Assembly: GCA_964592775.1 (NCBI GenBank)
Contig: CAZQFX010000045.1
Span: forward strand, 1 to 18,308
Direction: 5' to 3'
Length of the DNA: 18,308 nt
From: SURF-21 sp964592775
GTDB lineage: Bacteria; Actinomycetota; Geothermincolia; Geothermincolales; RBG-13-55-18
A model generated the notes under the pieces. The model was given only the letters and a program-made list of their open reading frames with translations, searched no databases and was not told the origin of the DNA. How positions within the stretch are numbered: position 1 is the first letter of the stretch; every line of letters starts with the position of its first letter. A program made the translations under genes and the position numbers. Below are positions 7,865 to 15,110 of this stretch, one piece after another.

Positions 7865-7990
7865 CGCGGCGAGCCGGGACGCGACGGCGGTCCGCCCGCA
7901 GGCATGCTCATGGGCCGGGGAACCGGGCGCCCGTACGGGGAAGTCCAGGGCGCCGCGGCCGGGGGCGCTTGGCCGGATCGGCGCGCGGGA
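7865..7990. other. Short convergent intergenic region
   Basis: This 126-base gap lies between the converging transglutaminase and YhaM-like genes. It is almost pure GC and carries short palindromes such as CGGGCGCCCG and GGCGGTCCGCC. No hairpin is followed by a T run in either direction, so no intrinsic terminator can be called. Confidence 0.5.
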
Positions 7991-8986
7991 TCACTGGGGG
8001 ACGTCCTCTTCCAGGTCCAGGTCCATCTCCTGGCTCATCGCCCTGGGTATGTAGAGGGGCCGCTTGAAGAGATTCCTCATGTCCGTCCAGGACGAATCGC
8101 CGTTTCCCGCTCTTTCCAATATCTCCCGGAAGCTGTTCACCTTGGCATCGAGGTTGTCGACGTGGTGCAGGACCACCGCCTCCAGCGTCTTGGGGCGTTT
8201 CGGCGAACCCCACTCCAGCTCCCCGTGATGGCTGAGCACCGCGTGGCGCAGGCGCAGGGCCAGGTCCTTCGGGAACCCCGGCAGGGCGGCGACGCGTTCG
8301 CGGATCATCTCGTCCGAGAGCAGGAGGTGCCCCAGGAACCGGCCCGCGTCGCTGAAGTCGATGGCGCGGACGTAGTCCAGCTCCTCTATCTTGCCGATGT
8401 CGTGCAGGGCGGCCGCCGTTATCAGCAGGTCGCGGTCTATGTCCGCATAGAGGCAGCAGATCATGCGGCAGATACGCACCGTCGTCGCCGTGTGTTCCAG
8501 CAGCCCTCCCAGATAAGGGTGATGGTAGTTCTTGGCAGCCGGGGCGGCGGTGAACCTGCGCATGAATTCCTCATCGTCGAGAAAGGACAGGAGCAGCGCC
8601 CGCAGGTGGGGGTTGCGCACCTCCTCCAGGGCCTGGCGCAGCTCTCCCTCGAGCTCGGCGCGGTCGGTGTCCACCACGCGCAGGAAATCGGAGGCGTCGA
8701 CCTCGTCTTCCCCGCAACGGCGCAGCGAGCTCACGACCACCTGCAGTTGTTCCCGGTACTTCTCGGCCCTGCCGCTGACCGCCACGTAGTCCCTCTCCGC
8801 GAAGGCGTCCTTGTAGCGGCTCACCCCCTCCCACAGGCGCGCGTCCACCTTGCCGCTCTTATCAACCAGCTCCAGGGCCAGGTACGGCGCTCCGGCCTTG
8901 GTCTTGCGCAGCTCCTTGCGGGAGACGACGAAGGCGCTCTTCACCTCGATGCCGGGCTCGAGGTCCTTGATCAGCTGCTTTGGCAA
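7991..8986 (-). CDS. YhaM-type 3'-5' exoribonuclease (OB-fold + HD domain)
   Basis: A 331-residue protein like Bacillus YhaM, a 3'-5' exoribonuclease. An N-terminal OB-fold nucleic-acid-binding domain (about residues 5-90, starting PKQLIKDLEPG and including LRKTKAGAPYLALELVDKSG) precedes an HD metal-dependent phosphohydrolase domain. The HD ligands are seen as LLEHT (His165), ALHDIGK (His195-Asp196), LSHHGE (252-255 region) and HHVDNLDAK (274-282). The start is chosen at TTG 8986 because AGGAGGA lies five bases upstream and the product then begins exactly where the family does. A GTG at 9094 would add 36 residues but has only a distant GAGGA. It is monocistronic, behind tRNA-Ile. Function is inferred by family. 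Confidence 0.9.
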   Translation of the reverse strand: MPKQLIKDLEPGIEVKSAFVVSRKELRKTKAGAPYLALELVDKSGKVDARLWEGVSRYKDAFAERDYVAVSGRAEKYREQLQVVVSSLRRCGEDEVDASDFLRVVDTDRAELEGELRQALEEVRNPHLRALLLSFLDDEEFMRRFTAAPAAKNYHHPYLGGLLEHTATTVRICRMICCLYADIDRDLLITAAALHDIGKIEELDYVRAIDFSDAGRFLGHLLLSDEMIRERVAALPGFPKDLALRLRHAVLSHHGELEWGSPKRPKTLEAVVLHHVDNLDAKVNSFREILERAGNGDSSWTDMRNLFKRPLYIPRAMSQEMDLDLEEDVPQ

Positions 8987-8990
8987 CTCG

Positions 8991-8997
8991 TCCTCCT
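8991..8997 (-). promoter_or_regulatory. Ribosome binding site fixing the YhaM-like start
   Basis: The minus strand reads AGGAGGA at 8997-8991, five bases before TTG (8986-8984). This strong site decides for the TTG start over the GTG at 9094. Confidence 0.7.
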
Positions 8998-9262
8998 GTG
9001 TTTTCAGGCGCCCCTGTATATCTTCTTTTCCGTTTCCCGTTTTCCTCCGCCGCACCGCGGCCGCTCGCGCCTTCACGCCGGCGATATCCGGCACGCCTGG
9101 AGAGCTTCCTCGAGGCGCGCTTCCGCGGCGGCAGTGTTGCTCTCACCCTTCTTCCCCATCTTAACCCGTGCCGGTGACATGCCGGACGAGGCGTCGCGGA
9201 CGCGGCGCCGGCAGGCGGGGACTCCCGGCAAGAGGCGGCAGGCGGCTGGCCGTGCGCAGGAA

Positions 9263-9433
9263 TCAAAACATGGTCCCCGTCTCAGGTTCTAGTTCTTCTC
9301 CAAGAGTGCCGACCGCTGGCGCCCTGGGGGCCGGATCATGATGTTCTGCCCCGGCCCCGATCCATGATTTCGGTTCTGCAAAAAGTGCCGGTGGCTTTGG
9401 CTCAGGCCGAGGGGTCATGCCCGACTTGACCAT
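9263..9433 (-). CDS. Possible 56-residue small protein, unknown
   Basis: ATG at 9433 is preceded six bases upstream by AGAGG (9444-9440) and opens a 56-residue frame beginning MVKSGMTPRPEPKPPALFAE and ending at TGA 9263. It is rich in Pro, Ala and Glu, with no membrane segment or known motif. Its codons (CCA, GCA, CTT, GAA, TTT) are less G/C-ending than those of the neighbouring genes, which argues for non-native or non-coding DNA. An in-frame ATG at 9439 is also possible. It contains the GGGGCCGG/CCGGCCCC hairpin. It may equally be part of a dispersed repeat. Confidence 0.25.
   Translation of the reverse strand: MVKSGMTPRPEPKPPALFAEPKSWIGAGAEHHDPAPRAPAVGTLGEELEPETGTMF
9327..9358. repeat. 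Inverted repeat GGGGCCGG/CCGGCCCC
   Basis: Eight-base perfect arms at 9327-9334 and 9351-9358 flank a 16-base loop that itself reads ATCATGAT at its start. A related GATCCATGAT follows on the right side (9359-9368). There is no T run, so this is not a canonical terminator. Confidence 0.45.
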
Positions 9434-9558
9434 CCTCATCCTCTATTCGTCCACGCTTATTGCATAAGAGCCGTGATTTCGCCGCATGCGGCCGGATCCG
9501 GAGCGCGGCCTCGCGCCCGGGGGAGACCAGCCCCATCTCGGCCCCTCGCCCGTTGCCG

Positions 9559-9596
9559 GAAAGAAGAAGCCCGGGAAGCGGCGATTCTTCCCGGGC
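9559..9596 (-). terminator. Rho-independent terminator of tRNA-Ile
   Basis: Read on the minus strand, GCCCGGGAAG (9596-9587) pairs perfectly with CTTCCCGGGC (9578-9569) around an 8-base loop and is followed by TTCTTCTTTCC. It lies nine bases after the encoded CCA of tRNA-Ile. Confidence 0.85.
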
Positions 9597-9604
9597 GCTT
9601 CGCT

Positions 9605-9681
<77 letters not shown>

Positions 9682-9693
9682 CCGCAACAACAG

Positions 9694-9722
9694 ATTATAG
9701 CTTCATCCCCTGCCGCGTACAA
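9694..9722 (-). promoter_or_regulatory. Promoter of tRNA-Ile
   Basis: On the minus strand a perfect TATAAT (9699-9694) stands 17 bases after TTGTAC (9722-9717), which keeps the TTG of the -35 consensus. Initiation would fall within a few bases of the tRNA 5' end at 9681. Confidence 0.75.
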
Positions 9723-9821
9723 TTCTTCGCATGCGCCGATCTCCGGCAGGCCCCCTCGTCGCATACACGATCGGGGCGCTCGTCCTTGCCGGCGGAGTTC
9801 GTCCGCTTCACGCCATCCGCG

Positions 9822-9830
9822 TTTTACACA
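9822..9830 (+). promoter_or_regulatory. DnaA-box-like 9-mer TTTTACACA
   Basis: TTTTACACA fits the relaxed DnaA-box consensus TTWTNCACA. It lies at the edge of a 58-base island of about 31% GC. Binding is not shown by sequence alone. Confidence 0.3.
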
Positions 9831-9837
9831 TTTTAAA

Positions 9838-9879
9838 CAATATGTTGTGCATAAACTCCCTTTGGAACACAACATGTTG
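9838..9879. repeat. AT-rich inverted repeat downstream of lipoprotein gene
   Basis: ATGTTGTG (9842-9849) is inverted as CACAACAT (9868-9875) with an 18-base loop. Beyond one wobble position the arms extend as CAA (9838-9840) and TTG (9877-9879). On the minus strand it starts 11 bases after the lipoprotein stop and is followed by TTTAAAATG, so it could be a weak terminator. The symmetric CAACATGTTG half could instead be an operator. Confidence 0.5.
9846..9854 (-). promoter_or_regulatory. DnaA-box-like 9-mer TTATGCACA
   Basis: The minus strand reads TTATGCACA, a match to TTWTNCACA, 15 bases from the plus-strand TTTTACACA and overlapping the left arm of the inverted repeat. Together they form an inverted pair inside the AT-rich island. 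Confidence 0.3.
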
Positions 9880-9889
9880 CGCCAGCGCC

Positions 9890-10540
9890 TTATTCCTGGG
9901 GCGTAAAGCCGGCGGGCGGCTGGAAGTTGGCGGGCGATACGCCGCCCACGCGCCGGTACTCCCAGCCGATCTCCTTGAAGGGTTTTCCCTGCGACTCCGC
10001 CATCCAGGCGCTGGGGAGATACTCCGGCCCCTCCAGGTATGCCCTGATAGACCTCCCGTCCATGGTGTCCATGCGGAATTCCTGCCCGTTCCAGTACTGG
10101 GGCAGGTCGTAATACGGCTTCATCACCAGGTCGGGCAGAAAGCCCGCTTTCATCAGGGCCTCGTCGTACCCTATGGGCTTATACGTCTTCTGGGCCAGGC
10201 TGACCAGCCAGGCCTCTTCCGTCTCCCGGTTGTATATGACCATGCGGGAGGCGTCCTCCAGGATGATGCGGAACGAGCCGTTGTCGTAGATGCCCACGCC
10301 TTTTGTTTTGCCATCCTCGGTCCCCTTGACCTGGTAGCTCCCTTCGCAGGTCACGCGCATGGATTGCTCGCGCGGGGACGCCCCCCCGCTCCCCCCGCCA
10401 CCGCAACCGAGATGCGGCGCCGCCGCCAGGAGGAGTATGGCAAATCCCGCCAGGCCGCCCACGGCCGGCCCGCGCCGGCTCCTATCCTTCCGCTCATGTC
10501 TTCTCCGCACCTTTGCCGATCCCCGATCTCCTCGTGCCAT
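9890..10540 (-). CDS. LolA/DUF4412-like lipoprotein
   Basis: A predicted lipoprotein of 216 residues from ATG 10540. An Arg-rich n-region is followed by a hydrophobic helix (about 26-41) and a lipobox-like HLGC with Cys46, then a Gly/Ser linker. The rest is a LolA-like beta-rich fold: repeated Tyr/Asp strands such as SYQVKGTEDGKTKGVGIYD, RMVIYNRETEEAWLVS and QKTYKPIG, and the family-typical end FQPPAGF. Position -3 of the lipobox is His, which is unusual. The start is uncertain: TTG at 10564 (GGGAG close by) and GTG at 10510 are alternatives. It follows rtcB by about 60 bases and is probably the last gene of that operon. Its function is unknown; binding of lipid or a hydrophobic ligand is a family-based guess. 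Confidence 0.75.
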   Translation of the reverse strand: MARGDRGSAKVRRRHERKDRSRRGPAVGGLAGFAILLLAAAPHLGCGGGGSGGASPREQSMRVTCEGSYQVKGTEDGKTKGVGIYDNGSFRIILEDASRMVIYNRETEEAWLVSLAQKTYKPIGYDEALMKAGFLPDLVMKPYYDLPQYWNGQEFRMDTMDGRSIRAYLEGPEYLPSAWMAESQGKPFKEIGWEYRRVGGVSPANFQPPAGFTPQE

Positions 10541-10600
10541 CGGCCCGCCGTTCACGCAGTGCAATAACTCCCGGCGCGATCCTTTCCCGCGGCGGGGCGC

Positions 10601-12046
10601 CTATCCCTTCATCACCGCGAGGGGCCGCATGCGCGCCACTTTGCGCGAAATGCCCGCCCCCTCGCAGATCTCCACCACTTCCCGGACGTCCTTGTAGGCT
10701 TCCGGCGCCTCCTCGGCAAGACCGGCGGGGTGGCCGGCCCGCACCATTATCCCCCTGCCCTCCAGCCTCTCCCTCAACTCCTCGCCGCGCACCTGCCTCT
10801 TGGCCGCCTTGCGGCTCATGGCCCGGCCGGCGCCATGGCAGGTGGACCCGAAGCTCTTGCGCATCGCTTCCTCCGTGCCCACGAGAACGAAGGAGTAGCT
10901 GCCCATGTCGCCCGGGATGATCACCGGCTGCCCGGTGTGCGCGAACCTCCCCGCCACCTCGGGACGGCTGCCGGGAAAGGCGCGGGTCGCGCCCTTGCGG
11001 TGGACCATGAGCGGTAGCCTCTTTCCGCCCACCTCGTGCTCCTCGGTCTTCGCCAGGTTGTGCGAGACGTCGTACAGCAGCTCCATCCCCAGCTTCCTCG
11101 CTCCCGTTCCGAACACCTTCTGGAAGCATTCACGCACCCAGTGGGTGATGGCCGCGCGGTTGCACATGGCGAAGTTGGCGGCGCAGGCCATGGCCGCAAG
11201 GTAATCCCGTCCCTCTCCCGATCGCACCGGGGCGCATACCAGTTGCCGGTCCGGGAGGCGGTATCCATAACCGGGAAGGGCCGCCCCCATGACCTCGATG
11301 TAATCGGTGCATATCTGGTGGCCCATGCCGCGCGATCCGGAGTGCACCATCACCACCACCTGGCCCTCGAAGAGACCCAGCCCCTCCGCCAGGGGGCCGG
11401 TTTCGTCCACCACCTGTATTTCCAGAAAATGGTTCCCGGATCCGAGGGTCCCCACCTGGTCCCTTCCGCGCGCGAACGCCCTGTCGCTGACCTTGCCGGG
11501 GTCGGCCCCCGGGTAGCACCCGTTTTCCTCCATGCACTCGAGGTCTTCCTCCCAGCCGATCCCCTTCGCGACGAGCTCGCCGGCGCCGCGGGATATCATG
11601 CGCTCCAGCTCCCTGCGCTCCAGGCGCAGCCTCCCCTTCGTGCCCAGCCCCTTGGGCACGGTGGCGTCGAGGAGATCGATGGTCTCGCGCAGCTTTTCCC
11701 TCGCCTCCGCATGCAGGAGAGAGGTCTTCACCAGGCGCACGCCGCAGGATATGTCGTAGCCTACACCCCCCGGGGAGATCACGCCTTCGGCGATATCGGT
11801 CGCCGCGACCCCGCCTATGGGGAAGCCGTATCCCCAGTGGATGTCGGGCATGGCCATGGAGGCCTTGACTATCCCGGGCAGGCAGGCCACGTTCGCCACC
11901 TGTTGCAGGGCGTTGTCCCTGTCCGCCTTCTCCAGGAGCGCGCGGTCGCCGAACACGATGCCGGGGACGAGCATCCCCTCCTGCGCGTCCCGGGGAATTT
12001 CCCAGGTGAAGTCGTCGATCTTGTTGGCGATGCCCAAGAAGCTCAT
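10601..12046 (-). CDS. rtcB: RNA-splicing ligase RtcB
   Basis: A 481-residue RtcB, the GTP- and Mn-dependent ligase joining RNA 2',3'-cyclic phosphate (via 3'-phosphate) and 5'-OH ends in RNA repair and tRNA splicing. All active-site residues known from the archaeal enzyme are present: Cys101 in YDISCGVR, His206 in GSGNHFLE, His235 in MVHSGSRG, His329 in YDVSHN, and the guanylylated His404 in TCHGAGRAMSR. The length matches the long archaeal-type form. The ATG at 12046 has only a weak GGGGG upstream, and a GC-rich hairpin stands in the short leader. It lies 54 bases after archease, its activator, and before the lipoprotein gene. Confidence 0.96.
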   Translation of the reverse strand: MSFLGIANKIDDFTWEIPRDAQEGMLVPGIVFGDRALLEKADRDNALQQVANVACLPGIVKASMAMPDIHWGYGFPIGGVAATDIAEGVISPGGVGYDISCGVRLVKTSLLHAEAREKLRETIDLLDATVPKGLGTKGRLRLERRELERMISRGAGELVAKGIGWEEDLECMEENGCYPGADPGKVSDRAFARGRDQVGTLGSGNHFLEIQVVDETGPLAEGLGLFEGQVVVMVHSGSRGMGHQICTDYIEVMGAALPGYGYRLPDRQLVCAPVRSGEGRDYLAAMACAANFAMCNRAAITHWVRECFQKVFGTGARKLGMELLYDVSHNLAKTEEHEVGGKRLPLMVHRKGATRAFPGSRPEVAGRFAHTGQPVIIPGDMGSYSFVLVGTEEAMRKSFGSTCHGAGRAMSRKAAKRQVRGEELRERLEGRGIMVRAGHPAGLAEEAPEAYKDVREVVEICEGAGISRKVARMRPLAVMKG

Positions 12047-12061
12047 GTGTGTCGGCCCCCC

Positions 12062-12079
12062 CGCGGCGCGCTCGCCGCG
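12062..12079 (-). promoter_or_regulatory. Hairpin in the archease-rtcB gap
   Basis: On the minus strand CGCGGCG (12079-12073) and CGCCGCG (12068-12062) form a perfect 7-bp stem with a 4-base loop, ending 15 bases before the rtcB ATG. No T run follows. It may limit read-through or affect translation of rtcB. Confidence 0.4.
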
Positions 12080-12100
12080 CGCCCCCGCGCCGAAGACGGC

Positions 12101-12526
12101 CTATACGTCGAAGATGGCCCGGGCCGTCCAGAGTCCGTCTCTCTCCTTCAATTCTAGCATGTGGTGCGTGGGCGCCTTGATCTCCATCCCGGTCACGTGC
12201 CTGGCGGGTTGCAGCGGCTCCCCCGTCCCCCACCCCTCGACCGCCGTATCGGTAAGCGCGGAGACCTCGAAGGATGCCAAGGCCCAGCCCTCCGTTTCCA
12301 CCTGGTACAGCACCTCGGAGAGCCAGGCCACCAGGAGGGAGTCGCGATCCCTGCCCCGGGCCTCGAGTCTCACGCGCCGTTCCGGCCGGATCTTTTCCAG
12401 GTCGAGCATGAGGGACACCATGCCCAGGGCGCTGTTCTCGAAGACCGTGGCCATGCTTTGCCCGTAGGCGCGGATGCCCACATCGGAGGTGTGTTCTATC
12501 ACTTCGAACCGCTTCAGATCCCTGGG
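12101..12526 (-). CDS. Archease (5' end in assembly gap)
   Basis: An archease-family protein, the cofactor that speeds guanylylation and multiple turnover of RtcB. The 141 visible residues cover nearly the whole family: the N-terminal RFEVIEHTSDVGIRAYG signature, the central SLLVAWLSEVLYQVETE helix, and the C-terminal IKAPTHHMLEL and FDV end. The start codon is not visible; it must lie in the N run or very close to it, since the family normally begins a few residues before the EHTSD motif. It sits directly upstream of rtcB on the same strand. Apparent in-frame continuity with gyrA across the Ns is an artefact. Confidence 0.9.
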   Translation of the reverse strand, partial: PRDLKRFEVIEHTSDVGIRAYGQSMATVFENSALGMVSLMLDLEKIRPERRVRLEARGRDRDSLLVAWLSEVLYQVETEGWALASFEVSALTDTAVEGWGTGEPLQPARHVTGMEIKAPTHHMLELKERDGLWTARAIFDV

Positions 12527-12596
12527 NNNNNNNNNNNNNNNNNNNNNNNNNNNNNNNNNNNNNNNNNNNNNNNNNNNNNNNNNNNNNNNNNNNNNN
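12527..12596. other. Assembly gap (70 N)
   Basis: A run of 70 unknown bases hides the gyrA stop codon and the archease start. The true length is not known. Genome joining looks correct, because both sides carry same-strand genes broken near their expected ends. Confidence 0.95.
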
Positions 12597-15070
12597 CCGG
12601 TTTCCGGCCCAGGCTCGGCCTCGAGCCCGACCTCGGAGAGCCCTTCCTGGGAGGCCGGCTGGGCGATGGACGCGACACCGTCTGTCTCGCCAAGCTTCAT
12701 GATCCTCACGCCCTGGGTGGCGCGTCCCATGCGCGAGATGCCCTCGACGGCCATGCGGATGACCACGCCTTCGACCGAGACCGCCATCAGCTCCTGGTTT
12801 TCCTTCACTACCCGCGCGCCCACCAGCAGACCCCTGCCGCCCACGAAATAGATGGTGCGCACGCCCTTGCCGCCGCGCCGGTGCTTCGGGTACTTGGAGA
12901 CGGCGGTCCTCTTGCCGTATCCGAGCTCGGTCACCACGAAGAGGTCGGCCTCGTCGGCGGCGATGCCCATGGCGATGACCTCGTCGCCGTCGCCCAGGGT
13001 CATTCCTTTTACCCCCCGGGTATCGCGGCCCATGGGGCGGCAGTCGGACTCGGCGAAGCGGATGGCCTGCCCGCCGCGCGAGACCAGGACCAGGTCGTCG
13101 CCTCCGCTGGTCAGCCTGGTATCTATCACCTCGTCTCCCTCGACCAGGCTGATGGCTATGAGGCCGTCCTTGCGGGGTGAGTCATAGCTCGTGAACGGCG
13201 TCTTCTTGATCGTGCCCTGCCGCGTGGCCATGACCAGGAACGCCTCCTCGGGGTAGTCCCTGGTGGCGATGACCGAGCATATCTTCTCCCCCGACGCCAG
13301 GGGCAGCAGGTTGACCATGGCGTGTCCCCGCGCGGCCCGCGAGCCCTCGGGGAGTTCGTAGACCTTCAGGCGGTAGGCCTTCCCGCGGTTGGAGAAGAAA
13401 TGTATGTAGTGGTGGGTCGAGGCTACGAAGAGGTGCTCGACGAAATCGCCCTCCTTGAGGTTCATCCCCATTATCCCCCGCCCGCCCCTTCTCTGGGTGC
13501 GGTAGGTGGTGATGGGGAGCCTTTTCACGTAACCGGAGTGGGTGATGGTCACCACCACCTCCTCCTCCGCGATGAGGTCCTCTATCTCCAGGTCTTCGTA
13601 GTCGGGGACGATCTCCGTCCTGCGAGGATCGGCGAAGCGCTTCTTGATGGCCTGCAGCTCCTCGACGATGATGGCTTTGAGCCTGGCCTCGTCCGCCAGT
13701 ATCTCCTTCAGGCGCGCTATCTCCTTCTCGAGTTCCTTGTGCTCGTTCTTGACCTTCTCCCTCTCCAGCCCGGTCAGCCTCTGCAGCCTCATGTCCAGGA
13801 TGGCCTGGGCCTGCTCCTGGCTCAGCTTGAACTGCTTCATCAGCCCTTTCCTGGCGTCTTCCACCGCGCGGGACTTCTTGATCAGGGCTATGACCTCGTC
13901 CAGGTGGGCCAGGGCTACGAGCAGCCCCTCCAGGATGTGGGCCCTCTTCTCCGCCCTGTCGAGGTCGAACCTCGTGCGCCTGGTCACCACCTCCACCTGG
14001 TGCTCGACGTAAGCCGCCAGCGCGTCCTTGAGGCTCAGGGCTCGCGGCACCGCCCCCACCAGGGCGATCATTATTATCCCGAAGGAGTCCTGCAACTGGG
14101 TGTGCTTGTAGAGCTGGTTCAATATCACCTGGGGCGCGCTGTCCTTGCGCAGCTCCACCACCAGCCGCATGCCGGTGCGGTCGCTCTCGTCGCGCAGGTC
14201 GGACACGCCGGCCAGCTTCTTTTCCCTTACCAGCTCGGCGATCCTCTCCGTCAGCCTCGACTTGTTCACCTGGTAGGGGATCTCGGTGATCACGATGCTC
14301 GCGCGTCCCGCCTTGTTCTGCTCGATGTGCGCCTTGCCCCTGACCCGGATAACCCCGCGCCCCGTCTCGTAGGCCTCGCGCAGGCCCTCGAGGCCCATGA
14401 CCATGCCCCCGGTGGGGAAGTCCGGGCCCTTCACCAGCTTCATCAGCTCCTTGGTCTCGATTTCCGGCTTTCTTATCACGGCGACTGCCGCGTCTATCAC
14501 CTCGCCCAGGTTGTGCGGGGGTATGTTGGTGGACATCCCCACGGCGATGCCCGAGGAGCCGTTGGCCAGCAGGTTGGGGTAGCGTGAGGGCAAGACCAGG
14601 GGTTCCTGCAGCGATTCGTCGTAGTTGGGGACGAAGTCGACTGTGTCCTTGTCTATCTCCCGCAACATCTCCATGCTGATGGCGGAGAGCCGCGCTTCCG
14701 TGTAGCGCATGGCTGCGGCGCTGTCCCCGTCGACGGAGCCGAAGTTGCCGTGGCCGTCCACCAGCTCGTAGCGGGAAGAGAAGTCCTGCGCCATCCTCAC
14801 CAGGGTGTCGTAGATGGCGGCGTCGCCGTGGGGATGATATTTCCCCATCACGTCCCCGACCACCCTGGCCGACTTGCGATGCGGGCGGTTGGGGTAGAGG
14901 TTCTGCTCGTACATGCCGTAGAGTATCCTGCGGTGCACCGGCTTAAGCCCGTCCCTCGCGTCGGGGAGGGCGCGGCCGACGATCACGCTCATGGCGTAAT
15001 CTATGTAGGAGCGCTGCATCTCCTCCTCTATCTCCATGGGCTTCACTTTCCCGGTAAGGGCTTGTACCAT
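12597..15070 (-). CDS. gyrA: DNA gyrase subunit A (3' end in assembly gap)
   Basis: Subunit A of DNA gyrase, the breakage-reunion and DNA-wrapping subunit. The 824 visible residues include the catalytic Tyr123 (AAMRYTEARL), the quinolone-determining region GKYHPHGDAAIYDTL (76-90), the coiled-coil and C-gate, and a six-bladed C-terminal pinwheel beginning with the GyrA box QRRGGRG (526-532), which marks gyrase rather than topoisomerase IV. Residue 84 is Ala where E. coli has Ser83; the acidic residue (Asp88) is kept. The ATG at 15070 follows AGGAGG. The reading ends in an acidic tail at the gap, so only a few residues are probably lost. It lies 40 bases after gyrB. Confidence 0.97.
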
Positions 15071-15110
15071 TTCCTTCCTCCTGGCGTGCCTGGCCGGCTC
15101 GATCGCTCGA

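Larger units (their letters stand above)
9160..9558. other. Intergenic region with hairpin and odd composition
   Basis: This stretch lies between the YhaM-like gene and the tRNA-Ile terminator. The part 9260-9470 is less GC-biased than its neighbours. It holds an 8-bp inverted repeat, the small inverted repeat CTTAT-TGC-ATAAG (9456-9468) and adjacent palindromes GCCGCATGCGGC (9481-9492) and CCGGATCCGG (9492-9501). One possible small ORF is listed separately. No second tRNA (a tRNA-Ala often follows tRNA-Ile here in actinobacteria) is present, and I find no good promoter for the YhaM-like gene. Confidence 0.5.

Noticed and set aside
9073..9159. 28-residue minus-strand ORF (MGKKGESNTAAAEARLEEAL...) before the YhaM-like gene, vaguely like the start of exonuclease VII small subunit
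   Set aside because: There is no ribosome binding site, it is far shorter than XseB, and the similarity is only to a Lys/Glu-rich N-terminus.
9426..9454. TTGACC at 9426-9431 as a plus-strand promoter
   Set aside because: No -10-like hexamer occurs at 16-18 bases, and no plus-strand gene follows.
9481..9501. Adjacent palindromes GCCGCATGCGGC and CCGGATCCGG
   Set aside because: They are short, GC-rich and not repeated or placed at a promoter; no regulator family is suggested.
12101..15070. GyrA-archease fusion protein
   Set aside because: Continuity depends on 70 Ns. Each side ends or begins where its family normally does, so this is an artefact of the gap.
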